24,634 bases of DNA from a virus. The stretch spans positions 1 through 24,634 of the IMG/VR virus record IMGVR_UViG_3300011114_000517, one strand, 5' to 3'. Of this stretch, positions 12,290 to 20,179 are shown one piece after another. The notes beneath the pieces are model-generated. The model was not told where the DNA came from. It saw nothing but the letters and a program-made list of their open reading frames with translations, and made no database searches. The translations under genes were made by a program, and so were the position numbers. The stretch's first letter is position 1. Each line of letters begins with the position of its first letter.

Positions 12290-14151
12290 TAATTTTTGCC
12301 CTGACTGGCTTTCAAGTTTGCAGAAATAATTACGGCTTTGATCGGATCGGTTACGGTTACTTCAAACACCCGATCCCGCGTCTGCCCAAGTCTGCGCCAG
12401 ATTGCGCGGTTCTTGTAAGAACCCGTTAGACCGATTGTTGTCCAGTGTTCGTTTGACCAAGTGCTGCCGCCATCGTCAGACCAGCGCAGCATTGCCTGCG
12501 GATCGTTTCCCTGCCCGGTAGAAAGCCCCACGCCGGGCTGGAACTGGATCTGCAATTCGTCAAAATACTGGCGCTGCAAGTCCGTCACAATGTGCGGAGC
12601 GCGTCTAAGGCGCTTAATTGGCTGCCCGTTGTCGGTGTAGTTGGTCTTGTCGAGCTTGTAGATGATGCCGTTTGCGTAGTCTCCGACCAGCACATGCCCT
12701 TGAAAGAGCGCAGCGCAGTTACCGCGGCAACGGTGATACTGGTTTAAGTTATCGTTATAAAGCCACTTGTGCCACATGGTCGTGGTTGCGTCATAGCACC
12801 AAGTCAGATCAATCGTCGGAAAGCTCACAACGTATATTTCATGGCCTTCTAACTGATAAGTCCACGCCACCGCATCCGTGATTGTTTGATCGACCAGCGT
12901 ATTTTCTACCGCGTGCGTGCTGATGCGGTTTGGCACATAACCATTCATCATCACAATTTCAGCTTGACCTCGGATGTTTTTAGACACGTAAGCAAACGAA
13001 TTGCCTACCCGCGCCATTGAGAAAGTTGCCGCTATTCCGTGTTGCGTCGAGGTTCCAGGTATTCGCTGGAACGCAAAAGGCACGCTGCCGGTATCGACCC
13101 AAACCTCCGAGCTATTCTCGCCCAGCAGATAGACTTCCCGATGATCGACGATCAGAGAAACCAGATTATCGGGAGCCCCGTCTTTGCTTGCAAAACTCAA
13201 CGGCTGAGTAATCGGAGACAAAAGCCCGCTGGCAGCCCATTGCTGCGTATTTGGCCGGTTATAGACAAAATAGTTGTCCACAATGTCGACCACGTTGGCG
13301 CCCGTAAAGGCTCCGTCAGTCGATGGAATAATCGTGTAATTTAGCCCGTAGAGCGTTCCAGAGATAAACGTCTGCGAGTTGTTGATGGTATACGTCCCAA
13401 CCCCACCAGTTCCCGTTCCTAGCGCCGTAATGATCGTGTTGGTAGTAACCCCCGCCCCGCGCACCGTCTGGCCAACATAGAGCGTTCCAGACGTTACCGC
13501 GGTCACGGTCAAAGTAGTTGTTGACATCGAGCCGGTCACCACCGCGCCCACCGTGGCAGAATTCATTAATTCACTTGCAATTGTCTGCGAATTGTTGACG
13601 GTATAAGTGCCGACCCCGCCCGTCCCGCTTACAAGCGCGGTAATTACGGTTTCAGCAGAAATTGACAAGCCAAACAACGCCTGGCTGATTGCTATTGTGC
13701 CGCTGGTCATTGCGGTGACGGTCAAAGTCGTGCCGGTAATTGACCCTGTGAAGACCGCCGCAGCCGGGCTGCTGATGCGCCAGGCATACCGGTAAGTTCC
13801 GTCGACAATATAGACATTCAGACCATTGTCCGTAATGCCGACAGATCCGGTGCTGGTGTTTAAAACCCCCACAATGGTCGGGACTAGGTTTGACGTTAAA
13901 GCATAAAGATAAGGACCGCCAACAGCGACGAGCTGCGCCCCGCCCGATACCGTTCGCATTCCTCGCACTTCCTGCGCGGTTTGCAATACAACTTGCGAAG
14001 TCAGACCCGGAGTCGGGTATAAAGCCACAACGCCGCGGTCACCGGGCTGCTTAAGCGGATCTATCTCAGGATAATAATTGATGCACTCTTGCGCGTCCTG
14101 ATAGATTGAAGGCGCTTCGTAGGATGGGCCGACAAAGCCGAAGTCAGGCAT
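12289..14151 (-). CDS. P22 gp10-like tail accessory (packaged DNA stabilisation) protein with a two-module insertion
   Basis: This 620-residue protein starts with FVGPSYEAPSIYQDAQECIN, a typical opening for gp10-like hub proteins that plug the portal tube with gp4. A beta-propeller-like pattern follows. Residues 134-193 and 205-264 are two tandem copies of a beta-rich module ([14 protein letters not shown] and VTGSMSTTTLTVTA) with no place in the usual family. Removing about 136 residues leaves a length close to the roughly 470 of P22 gp10. The core resumes with DGAFTGANVVDIVDNYFVYN and continues to RRLGQTRDRVFEVTVTDP near the end. The start shares a base with the gp4-like stop (TAATG). It works at the neck, between portal and tail tip. 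Confidence 0.85.
   Translation of the reverse strand: MPDFGFVGPSYEAPSIYQDAQECINYYPEIDPLKQPGDRGVVALYPTPGLTSQVVLQTAQEVRGMRTVSGGAQLVAVGGPYLYALTSNLVPTIVGVLNTSTGSVGITDNGLNVYIVDGTYRYAWRISSPAAAVFTGSITGTTLTVTAMTSGTIAISQALFGLSISAETVITALVSGTGGVGTYTVNNSQTIASELMNSATVGAVVTGSMSTTTLTVTAVTSGTLYVGQTVRGAGVTTNTIITALGTGTGGVGTYTINNSQTFISGTLYGLNYTIIPSTDGAFTGANVVDIVDNYFVYNRPNTQQWAASGLLSPITQPLSFASKDGAPDNLVSLIVDHREVYLLGENSSEVWVDTGSVPFAFQRIPGTSTQHGIAATFSMARVGNSFAYVSKNIRGQAEIVMMNGYVPNRISTHAVENTLVDQTITDAVAWTYQLEGHEIYVVSFPTIDLTWCYDATTTMWHKWLYNDNLNQYHRCRGNCAALFQGHVLVGDYANGIIYKLDKTNYTDNGQPIKRLRRAPHIVTDLQRQYFDELQIQFQPGVGLSTGQGNDPQAMLRWSDDGGSTWSNEHWTTIGLTGSYKNRAIWRRLGQTRDRVFEVTVTDPIKAVIISANLKASQGKN
13360..13539 (-). repeat. 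Beta-module copy B (second copy inside the gp10-like protein)
   Basis: Encodes residues 205-264, starting VTGSMSTTTLTVTA and ending GTGGVGTYTINNSQT. The same landmarks occur in the same order as in copy A with no gaps, 71 residues apart, so the pair is a tandem duplication. Confidence 0.8.
13573..13752 (-). repeat. Beta-module copy A (first copy inside the gp10-like protein)
   Basis: Encodes residues 134-193: [14 protein letters not shown] near the start and GTGGVGTYTVNNSQT near the end. It shares 13 exact bases (GCGGTGACGGTCA) with copy C at 14845-14857, and a 17-base stretch with one change with copy B. Confidence 0.8.
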
Positions 14152-15119
14152 TACCGGAAACCCCCGTACATAATCCAGCCAGCGTCTTTTTGTCGGCCTG
14201 TAATGATCGCGTCAGGATAGCTGGCAACCATCGGAGGTTTCATATTTGTGCGTTTTATGGTTGCTTTTGCTTGCGCTGCGTAGGCTGTAATCATGCCGAT
14301 CTGCGTCTGCGAGGCTTTCCCGTACATGGGCATCAGGCGCTCGGCCAAGCACCAGCGCAACGCCATGTTGTAGCCTTGCGGAAGCGCAAAAACGTCGTTC
14401 TGCGTCTGGTAGCTGCGAAAAATTGTATCCGTAAATATGTGCAGTTCGCCCTGTGCCGGAGCTGGCCAAACAAAGATATTGCCAAGAATCTCGGCAGGCT
14501 GGTAATAAATAGCTTTTGGCCACGGACCGCTTAGAGTTTTTAAACCGATCGAGTTGTATTGGTCAAAATTTAAAACAGCGACAGGATAATCAAGCCCGCC
14601 GCCAATTATCGGGTAACCACCGGAAGTCGTAGAAATGCGAACAAAGGCCGAGGTTAAAGTCAGCGGTCTCTGGTAATAAGCAGAAATCGTCGTGCTGGTC
14701 GCGGTTTGACTTGGCGTAATGGTATACGTTCCGACCTCGTTGACGTTGCCGCCAGCGCCGGTATTGAAGCCTACAATGGTCGTTCCGTCAGTGACTCCGG
14801 TTCCAGACAGCGTTTGACCGATAGCAATAGCGCCAGATCCAATGGCGGTGACGGTCAGCGTCGTGCCAGATATTGAGCCAGTAAAACTAGCGCCAATCTG
14901 CCCGCCCGGTCCGATTGTGTATTGAGTTTGATTCTGTGTAGTCGGGAAAATGATTTCGGTCTTGTAATAGACCATCATGTTTTCGTTTGACCACTGGTCA
15001 AGAATGTCGTTAAGCATGTCGAAAGCGTCTTGCGAGGCTTCAGGACTAGGCGTTTCGCCCGCCGCCAGCGCACCAATGTCTTTCAGTGCGCGGCTGATAA
15101 TATCAATCGGCATTGTCAT
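14151..15119 (-). CDS. P22 gp4-like tail accessory protein with one inserted beta-module
   Basis: Residues 1-72 have the gp4-like helical opening ([37 protein letters not shown]) and a strand ending QYTIGPGG. In relatives this strand is soon followed by a short link and RP-type residues; here residues 79-146 are a module ([18 protein letters not shown] to [17 protein letters not shown]), after which the core resumes as [13 protein letters not shown]. Later motifs include [36 protein letters not shown] and [17 protein letters not shown]. gp4 binds the portal and starts tail assembly. ATG 15119 has AAGGA six bases upstream; a second ATG two codons on is an alternative. Its stop overlaps the gp10-like start. 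Confidence 0.8.
   Translation of the reverse strand: MTMPIDIISRALKDIGALAAGETPSPEASQDAFDMLNDILDQWSNENMMVYYKTEIIFPTTQNQTQYTIGPGGQIGASFTGSISGTTLTVTAIGSGAIAIGQTLSGTGVTDGTTIVGFNTGAGGNVNEVGTYTITPSQTATSTTISAYYQRPLTLTSAFVRISTTSGGYPIIGGGLDYPVAVLNFDQYNSIGLKTLSGPWPKAIYYQPAEILGNIFVWPAPAQGELHIFTDTIFRSYQTQNDVFALPQGYNMALRWCLAERLMPMYGKASQTQIGMITAYAAQAKATIKRTNMKPPMVASYPDAIITGRQKDAGWIMYGGFR
14682..14885 (-). repeat. Beta-module copy C (inside the gp4-like protein)
   Basis: Encodes residues 79-146 of the gp4-like protein. It matches copies A and B through the TTLTVTA, SGxIAIxQ and GTYTI-SQT landmarks and has a four-residue insertion (NVNE) in the loop before GTYTI. Confidence 0.8.
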
Positions 15120-15121
15120 AT

Positions 15122-15403
15122 TTAATCCTTGAACGGCTTAAATGCGTTTTTTATCCACGGCAGATCAACCTTTTCAACCGTCACGGCTTGTTCGTCTAGC
15201 CTGTCTGTGATCGCTTGAGCGCAGTCCTTGTCGATCCACGAAATAATGTCTTGTTGCGTAACGTCCTCAAGCGGCTTTGTCAATACCGGGTTCTTAAACG
15301 TCCAGTGGCCTTCGGTAGCAATATCCCCGGCGGCAACATGATAATGGGCAGACGTTATTAAATCGCCCTTTATCGTGATGCTCTTAATTTGCCAGTTGTA
15401 CAT
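15122..15403 (-). CDS. Small fibre-associated hypothetical protein (93 aa, DUF7936-like outline)
   Basis: The start at 15403 ([12 protein letters not shown]) is preferred to the in-frame ATG at 15424. AAGG lies six bases upstream of 15403, and relatives begin with a short Met-x-Trp strand. The product has N-terminal strands ([20 protein letters not shown]), a middle with EGHWTF, and a helical part [20 protein letters not shown]. It overlaps the preceding gene by 20 bases and is followed after 2 bases by the gp4-like gene. A role near the fibres or neck is inferred from position; the family match is tentative. Confidence 0.6.
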   Translation of the reverse strand: MYNWQIKSITIKGDLITSAHYHVAAGDIATEGHWTFKNPVLTKPLEDVTQQDIISWIDKDCAQAITDRLDEQAVTVEKVDLPWIKNAFKPFKD

Positions 15404-15746
15404 TCCACGCCTTTTTAGCTTCATCCCACTGATAAATTTTACCGTCCACAGGCATCGGCACAGGCGCTTCCCACTGGCAAGACTGCTCGCTCAAAACCCA
15501 CGACGGAAACGGTTGCGGAGCAATAAATGCGTCGCGACCTGAGTCGTAAGCGTAACCTATCCCTGCAAAGTTCTTTCGCATCTTGCCGTTGTAACTGGTC
15601 TGCTTCCAATCGCCGCCAAGCAGATGCTCGCAAAACGCAGCGCCGATAGATTCCATTTCAACGCCTTCAGCGGTTGCTGTGTCTGCGTTATCAACAACAA
15701 TCACCTGCGTGACTAGGCCGTTTTCTACTCTAGCAAAATGTGCCAT
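15384..15746 (-). CDS. Conserved small phage protein of the SYNGxxRKNxAGIGYxYD type
   Basis: This 120-residue protein has a pattern I recognise as widespread in aquatic phages: MAHFARVENGLVTQVIVVDN at the start, GGDWKQTSYNGKMRKNFAGI in the middle (44-63), then YAYDSGRDAFIAPQPFPSWV and CQWEAPVPMP. The function of the family is unknown to me; genes of this type usually stand beside tail-fibre genes. It begins in a TAATG overlap with the glycine-rich gene. The ending ([16 protein letters not shown]) overlaps the start of the next small protein. Confidence 0.7.
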   Translation of the reverse strand: MAHFARVENGLVTQVIVVDNADTATAEGVEMESIGAAFCEHLLGGDWKQTSYNGKMRKNFAGIGYAYDSGRDAFIAPQPFPSWVLSEQSCQWEAPVPMPVDGKIYQWDEAKKAWNVQLAN

Positions 15747-16597
15747 TAGAATGTAATGCTCCCAGACCCAGACCAGCTATAGACTCTGTAACCGCCAGCA
15801 ACGGTAATTGTCGGAGAACCCGTTGTAGATGCTGCCGCAGTAAAAGAATCTGCGTAGCGGATTATCACAATGCCGGAGCCGCCAGTGCCGCCCGTTGTGG
15901 TTTGTGAACCACCGCCACCGCCGCCCGTATTGGCAGTCCCGTTTGATCCTGACGTTGTGCCACCGTTACCGCCGCCACCTGTGCCGCCGTTGCCGGGTGT
16001 CGTGCTAAACGTGTTTGCACCAGAACCACCCCCGCCAGCATACGTTACTGATGAGCCACTAATACTGGACGCAGTTCCAACGCCGCCAGCGCCGTTTACA
16101 TTATTAGCGCCATTGCCGCCGACAGCGCTCGCGCCACCACCGCCGCCACCGGCATAGTTAGCCGTTCCGTATGCCGCCCCGCCGTTGTTACCTTGCCCGG
16201 CTGTGCCGTTGCCGCCCGTGTAATTAACGCCGCCAACAACAAGACCTTTGCCGCCACCGGAGCCGCCAGTGGTGGCCATATTTGCGTTAAAGTTTGCCGC
16301 ACCGCCGCCGCCGCCATCGCCTTTTACGGATGTGATTGTGGAAAACACAGAATCGTTACCTTGCGATGCATCAGCACCCGCAGCACCGCCAGCCCCGCCC
16401 GCACCGACAGTTACTGTAATTGGCGTCCCTGATGCCACTGCAAACCCGGTGGCCGTTCTGAAACCACCAGCGCCGCCACCGCCGCCGCTAGACCCGCCGC
16501 CGCCACCACCACCGCCAGCAACGACAAGGTATTCAACAGCCGTTGGCGCAGTTGGAGCCGCCGTTCCGGCAAGAAAGAAGTTTTTAGCAGCAAACAT
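15746..16597 (-). CDS. Glycine-rich tail tip/adhesin protein (Gly_rich_2-like)
   Basis: This 283-residue protein has a short N-terminal helix (MFAAKNFFLAG), the strand VEYLVVAGG, and then about 200 residues with long glycine runs broken by short polar or aromatic strands. The last 45 residues form a beta domain (GGSGIVIIRYADSF to GYRVYSWSGSGSITF). Glycine-rich tips of this kind can fold into polyglycine helix sandwiches that recognise cell-surface receptors, as in S16-type gp38 adhesins. The ATG at 16597 is chosen over a TTG at 16633 because it forms a TAATG overlap with the fibre stop. The proline-rich frames on the opposite strand are shadows of the glycine codons. Receptor binding is inferred. 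Confidence 0.75.
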   Translation of the reverse strand: MFAAKNFFLAGTAAPTAPTAVEYLVVAGGGGGGGGSSGGGGGAGGFRTATGFAVASGTPITVTVGAGGAGGAAGADASQGNDSVFSTITSVKGDGGGGGAANFNANMATTGGSGGGKGLVVGGVNYTGGNGTAGQGNNGGAAYGTANYAGGGGGGASAVGGNGANNVNGAGGVGTASSISGSSVTYAGGGGSGANTFSTTPGNGGTGGGGNGGTTSGSNGTANTGGGGGGSQTTTGGTGGSGIVIIRYADSFTAAASTTGSPTITVAGGYRVYSWSGSGSITF

Positions 16598-18030
16598 TAT
16601 GGTGTGTAACCTTGGGCGATTGAACCATACCAATTTGTGCCATCAGCAATGAATGTCAGAATATCCATCTTGCCAGCGGCGGCGGTAATCGTAGGCGCTC
16701 CAGCAGTTCCCCATTTAACTGATGTAAATGTTGCCGTTCCGTTGCCGGTAGCCGCCGCTTGTTTAAGCAAGAGCACAAAGGATTTACCTGCGGTTGCTGT
16801 GGGCATGGTAAACGCGCAGGCCGTGGATGCGGTTAAAGTAGCGGTCTGAACTGTGCCGGATGTAAGCGACAAAGTCGATGAACTTGTTACCGTTCCAATC
16901 GCGACCACAGATTCGACGTAATTGGTTACGGTCGGATTGTTAACGGTTGGGCTAGTATCCAGCACCATCTTGCCTGTGCCGGTGACCGCGTTTGTCAGCG
17001 TCACGCCGCCGTAGGTAATAGCGCCAGTTGCGCTCAGAGTAGTAAATGCTCCAGCCGCTGGCGTAGTGGCTCCCACTGTGCCGTTAAAAGCGCCCGCAAA
17101 ACTTGTTGCAGTTAATATCCCGGTGCTAGGGTTAAAGCTCAGCTTTGTTGAGCTAGTGTTGTTGCCGGTAATTGTGCCAGTTGTTGCGCTGGTGAATAAT
17201 GGATACCTGGTTGCGTTCGTTGTCGTGTCGTCTGTGACCGTAATTCCGGCAAACGGCGTAGTCCAGGTTGGAGTCCCGGCAGTTGCAGATGTAAGAACCT
17301 GACCCGTAGTTCCAGCCGCGGTAAATGCGTATGCAGTGCCAGTTCCGTAAGGAACAGCGCCTGCAACTGGTGTAGACGTTCCAGCAGTGCCGCCTAAATT
17401 GATTGCAACCGGGTTTGTCAGGCTGAATACAGATCCAACTAGGGTTAGCCCGGTTCCTGCCGTGTAAGAAGTGCCGCCGCTAAACTGCGTGAAATTTATG
17501 GCAGTAACGCCAATCGTGCCGCCAGCGTTGCTAGTGCAGACCCAGCCGGTGTCGGCAAGCGTGGTTCCGGTTTCAATGAAGGTAAACGCACCCGGCACTT
17601 GCGCCCAGGTATTCATGTCATCGGATCTTGCCCATGCGCTGGCAGAAACAACATAAATGCCGTTATCCGCAGCCGCTGTTTGATTTTTTACCAGACAACG
17701 ATCACCAGCGACAAGCGCGATACCGTCTACAGTCTGCGTGCCTGACAGTGTGATGTTTGCCGTTGTGCTGGCAACCACAGACGCCTTGATATCCAGCCCC
17801 TGCGCTACCGCGTCGACATACGCTTTATTGGTGATATCTAGCGGATTGACAGGCGTTGCGGCTATCGTGCCGCTTGTCAGCGTAGCAACGCCAGAAATAG
17901 GCGCAGAGAAATAATCGCCAGCAGGACCGACAAACGTCACTATCGAATGATACTGGTCGAAGATGCCCTGAACGGGCACGATGTTAATGGTCGTTGTCAG
18001 CGCGGTGCTGTTGCTGTTGGTCGTACTCAT
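16597..18030 (-). CDS. Tail fibre protein (477 aa)
   Basis: Residues 65-82 hold DITNKAYVDAVAQGLDIK, and residues 99-125 the segment with VAGDRCLVKNQT and NGIYVV, a common fibre-shaft pattern. Many Ala/Thr/Gly-rich beta repeats follow (GTTGQVLTSATAGTPTW, TGITLTATSF-like turns, GTGKMVLDTSPTVNNPTVTN). The C-terminus (KMDILTFIADGTNWYGSIAQ) resembles fibre ends where chaperone or tip domains attach. The gene lies between a small beta-rich protein and the glycine-rich tip candidate, so the pair may form a fibre and its tip. AAAGGG precedes the ATG by eight bases. Confidence 0.8.
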   Translation of the reverse strand: MSTTNSNSTALTTTINIVPVQGIFDQYHSIVTFVGPAGDYFSAPISGVATLTSGTIAATPVNPLDITNKAYVDAVAQGLDIKASVVASTTANITLSGTQTVDGIALVAGDRCLVKNQTAAADNGIYVVSASAWARSDDMNTWAQVPGAFTFIETGTTLADTGWVCTSNAGGTIGVTAINFTQFSGGTSYTAGTGLTLVGSVFSLTNPVAINLGGTAGTSTPVAGAVPYGTGTAYAFTAAGTTGQVLTSATAGTPTWTTPFAGITVTDDTTTNATRYPLFTSATTGTITGNNTSSTKLSFNPSTGILTATSFAGAFNGTVGATTPAAGAFTTLSATGAITYGGVTLTNAVTGTGKMVLDTSPTVNNPTVTNYVESVVAIGTVTSSSTLSLTSGTVQTATLTASTACAFTMPTATAGKSFVLLLKQAAATGNGTATFTSVKWGTAGAPTITAAAGKMDILTFIADGTNWYGSIAQGYTP

Positions 18031-18042
18031 AGCGACAACCCT

Positions 18043-18381
18043 TTAGTCAGCTTGCGTTGCAGTAATATAAAGCGTGTTCGTTCCGCTGCTGATGCCCTTG
18101 ATATAGAACGGTGCTTTCGGCGCTGCAATAATTATCGGAAACGTCATCGCTGCGGGCAAAACAAACGAGCCACCATTGCCGGTAGAAGCAATTGTCGGCG
18201 TTGTCACTGTGGCGTTGTTCGACAATTCAATTGCAGCCTTGCCAGTGCCGGTGTTAAGCAGGCTTACATAGTTGGTTTGATCGTTCGTTGTTGCCGTAAT
18301 CAGCAGCGCACTGCTGGCGCTTGTGGTCAGGTCAAGAGCAAAGCATTGCCCACTCAGACGCATTACGTTAGTGTTGGTCAT
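18043..18381 (-). CDS. Small beta-rich virion-like protein (112 aa), unknown
   Basis: The product is rich in Thr, Ala, Ser and Asn with alternating hydrophobic strands (NYVSLLNTGTGKAAIELSNN, then GGSFVLPAAMTFPIIIAAPK and FYIKGISSGTNTLYITATQ). It reads as a small beta-sandwich, perhaps a decoration protein or a fibre-base adaptor. It is the first gene after the intrinsic terminator, so it may be made in smaller amounts than the coat. The ribosome site is weak (GGGG at eight bases). Family not recognised. Confidence 0.6.
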   Translation of the reverse strand: MTNTNVMRLSGQCFALDLTTSASSALLITATTNDQTNYVSLLNTGTGKAAIELSNNATVTTPTIASTGNGGSFVLPAAMTFPIIIAAPKAPFYIKGISSGTNTLYITATQAD

Positions 18382-18402
18382 CTTTTACCCCAATAAAAAC
18401 AG

Positions 18403-18433
18403 AAAAAGCCGTCCTTTTAGAGAACGGCTTTTT
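18403..18433 (-). terminator. Intrinsic (probably bidirectional) terminator inside the late operon
   Basis: AAAAAGCCGT (18403-18412) pairs exactly with ACGGCTTTTT (18424-18433), ten pairs around an 11-base loop. On the minus (coding) strand the stem is followed by further T-rich sequence (TTTTTCTGTTTTT). It lies 16 bases after the stop of the 143-residue gene (18449) and 22 bases before the start of the 112-residue gene. Confidence 0.85.
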
Positions 18434-18448
18434 CCATTAATTACATTT

Positions 18449-18880
18449 TTAGAATGACGAAAAGTCGGTGCCGTAAATAAATATATCCACGGTGCCACCA
18501 GAAACCGCGGTGCCAACTTTGACATAAAAGTTTTGCGCCGACAGGTTTGCAGTGCCGGTTGCGGCAACAACGGTTGATTTCGTAACATATGCAGAGCTGG
18601 TGTTGCTCGTCAGCGCAGCATTCGTCACAATTTCAGTGCCAGCGCCAGCCGGCTGCGTCCAGATGGAGAGATAGCCAGCGGAAACGTCTTTATTGGCATT
18701 GGTGATGACGACGTTCGTCACGTTGTAGCTCGTCGTGTTGATAACGCTCATTACTTGCGGAGCATCGCCAGTAACGTTCAACGAAACGCCGGTCGCTGAT
18801 GCAAGCAAGCGGATCGCTTGATTGCTAGTCAGTCCTTGCGGGTGAATAGTGCTAACTGAAGCTGGGCCGGGATTTGCCAT
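18449..18880 (-). CDS. Small protein after the coat gene (143 aa), probable virion protein
   Basis: The product has many small polar residues and beta strands (NPGPASVSTIHPQGLTSNQA, then IRLLASATGVSLNV, VMSVINTTSYNVTNVVITNA, and the C-terminal strands QNFYVKVGT and TVDIFIYGTDF). No family is recognised. Its place directly after the coat gene and before the terminator means that it is transcribed with the head genes and probably at a high level, so a capsid decoration or head-fibre protein is a reasonable guess. AAAGGA precedes the ATG by eight bases. The assignment rests on position. Confidence 0.55.
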   Translation of the reverse strand: MANPGPASVSTIHPQGLTSNQAIRLLASATGVSLNVTGDAPQVMSVINTTSYNVTNVVITNANKDVSAGYLSIWTQPAGAGTEIVTNAALTSNTSSAYVTKSTVVAATGTANLSAQNFYVKVGTAVSGGTVDIFIYGTDFSSF

Positions 18881-18902
18881 GATTTTTTCCTTTAAAAGTT
18901 AG

Positions 18903-20150
18903 TTAAGCAGCAACGCGGCAAGCAAGCTCGGGGTACAGCGGAGCCCAGCCATACAGCACATCCAAACGCGTCGGAATGCTGTCGTTGTTGATCGTGTATT
19001 GACGCACCACACGCATCGACAGACCCAGTTCCTTGTCGCTCGCACGCCCAGCAAAGTGCACGCCTTCAGGCAACTCAAGATCGGCAACCGCCAGGCAAAA
19101 TGCATTTTTGTGCATGATGATGTTCTGCGGGCTGACCACGCCGGTGTTGTTGAACGGCGTAACCGTCGACGCACCAGCAGAAGTTACCGACACATTCTGA
19201 AATTGACCGGCAGTAATAACCGCAGGCGAAACCACAACGCTGGTCGTGCTCGAGGTCGCAACCGTCACATCCGCTTGCACCACGAAGTTACGCAGTTTGT
19301 TAGAGCCATACGCTTGACGGTTCTGCGGGTTAACCGCGTAGACGTTAGCAATCTGGATAACGTCACCTTGCTTCAAGCCAGCGGTCGCGGTTGCCACAGA
19401 CAGCGCGATGGTCGAGGTAGACGCCCAGCCGGTGGTCAGAAAGCCCGTAGCAGTCGCGGTCTGGCAAGAGAACGAAGTCGCAGTCGCATACGAACCAAAC
19501 GTCTGGTTCACTACGTTCTGATCCATTTTCCAGTTCATGCCGGAAGAATCCGTTCCCATCATGCCCTTTTCGTATTGCTTGCTGATTTTCTGGTTCGGGT
19601 TAAACAAACCTTTCAGCGAGTCTACGATCGTTGCGCTGGTGAACGGCTCAATAGTGCAGCTACGGCGGCCATCACGCGGCGCACCCTCGGCATCAAGGTA
19701 AGCAGCAGCGGTCAGGTAGGTGATCAAGCCAGTCGGCGGCGTGCCAGCAGTGCCGACGATGTTGGCGGTCGCATTCTTCGCCATTACCAGACCATCGCGA
19801 TCCATCTTGTTGGCAATCGCGGCAACCGCGGGCTTCAGCACGCGATCCGAAAACGCATCAAGAGACAGCGCCAAATCTTGCGTCGTGAACTGCGTGTCAA
19901 CGTGGAACTGCGTTGAGAGCGTAACCGGCACGCTGGTTTCGTTGAAGTCTTCAACAGACAACGCCGGGCCCGTCGTGCCGATAAAGCGACCCGGCCTACG
20001 GACGTTAACGGTTGCGCCAATTTTTGCACCGACAACCGCGAACTGGTCATCGTAGTTACGGTCAACTTCGCTGGTAAAGGTCAGTTCGTTTTCCAGCACC
20101 ATCAATGCTTCATTCGTAATTTTGCTGATAGTCAGCAGATTATTAGCCAT
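18903..20150 (-). CDS. Major capsid protein, P22 coat (gp5) family
   Basis: This 415-residue protein begins MANNLLTISKITNEALMVLE and continues DRNYDDQFAVVGAKIGATVN and VRRPGRFIGTTGPAL (52-66), the P22 coat family opening. The middle has VSVTLS-like strands and TTQDLALSLDAFSDRVLKPA. The C-terminal part has HKNAFCLAVADLELPEG, the strand MRVVRQYTINNDSIPTRLDV and YGWAPLYPELACRV. It assembles the icosahedral shell with the scaffold encoded just upstream. The ATG at 20150 has AGGA about ten bases upstream. The length is close to the 430 of P22 gp5. Confidence 0.9.
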   Translation of the reverse strand: MANNLLTISKITNEALMVLENELTFTSEVDRNYDDQFAVVGAKIGATVNVRRPGRFIGTTGPALSVEDFNETSVPVTLSTQFHVDTQFTTQDLALSLDAFSDRVLKPAVAAIANKMDRDGLVMAKNATANIVGTAGTPPTGLITYLTAAAYLDAEGAPRDGRRSCTIEPFTSATIVDSLKGLFNPNQKISKQYEKGMMGTDSSGMNWKMDQNVVNQTFGSYATATSFSCQTATATGFLTTGWASTSTIALSVATATAGLKQGDVIQIANVYAVNPQNRQAYGSNKLRNFVVQADVTVATSSTTSVVVSPAVITAGQFQNVSVTSAGASTVTPFNNTGVVSPQNIIMHKNAFCLAVADLELPEGVHFAGRASDKELGLSMRVVRQYTINNDSIPTRLDVLYGWAPLYPELACRVAA

Positions 20151-20179
20151 GATAATTTTTTCCTAAATTGGATTAGTGG

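Noticed and set aside
16248-16652. Proline-rich plus-strand frame with long PPP runs
   Set aside because: It is the antisense of glycine codons in the tip protein, so the proline runs are a by-product.
18999-19916. Long plus-strand open frame (305 codons) opposite the coat gene
   Set aside because: It lies wholly within the P22-type coat gene on the other strand, is Arg/His-rich as expected of a mirror frame, and has no family pattern or coupled ribosome site.
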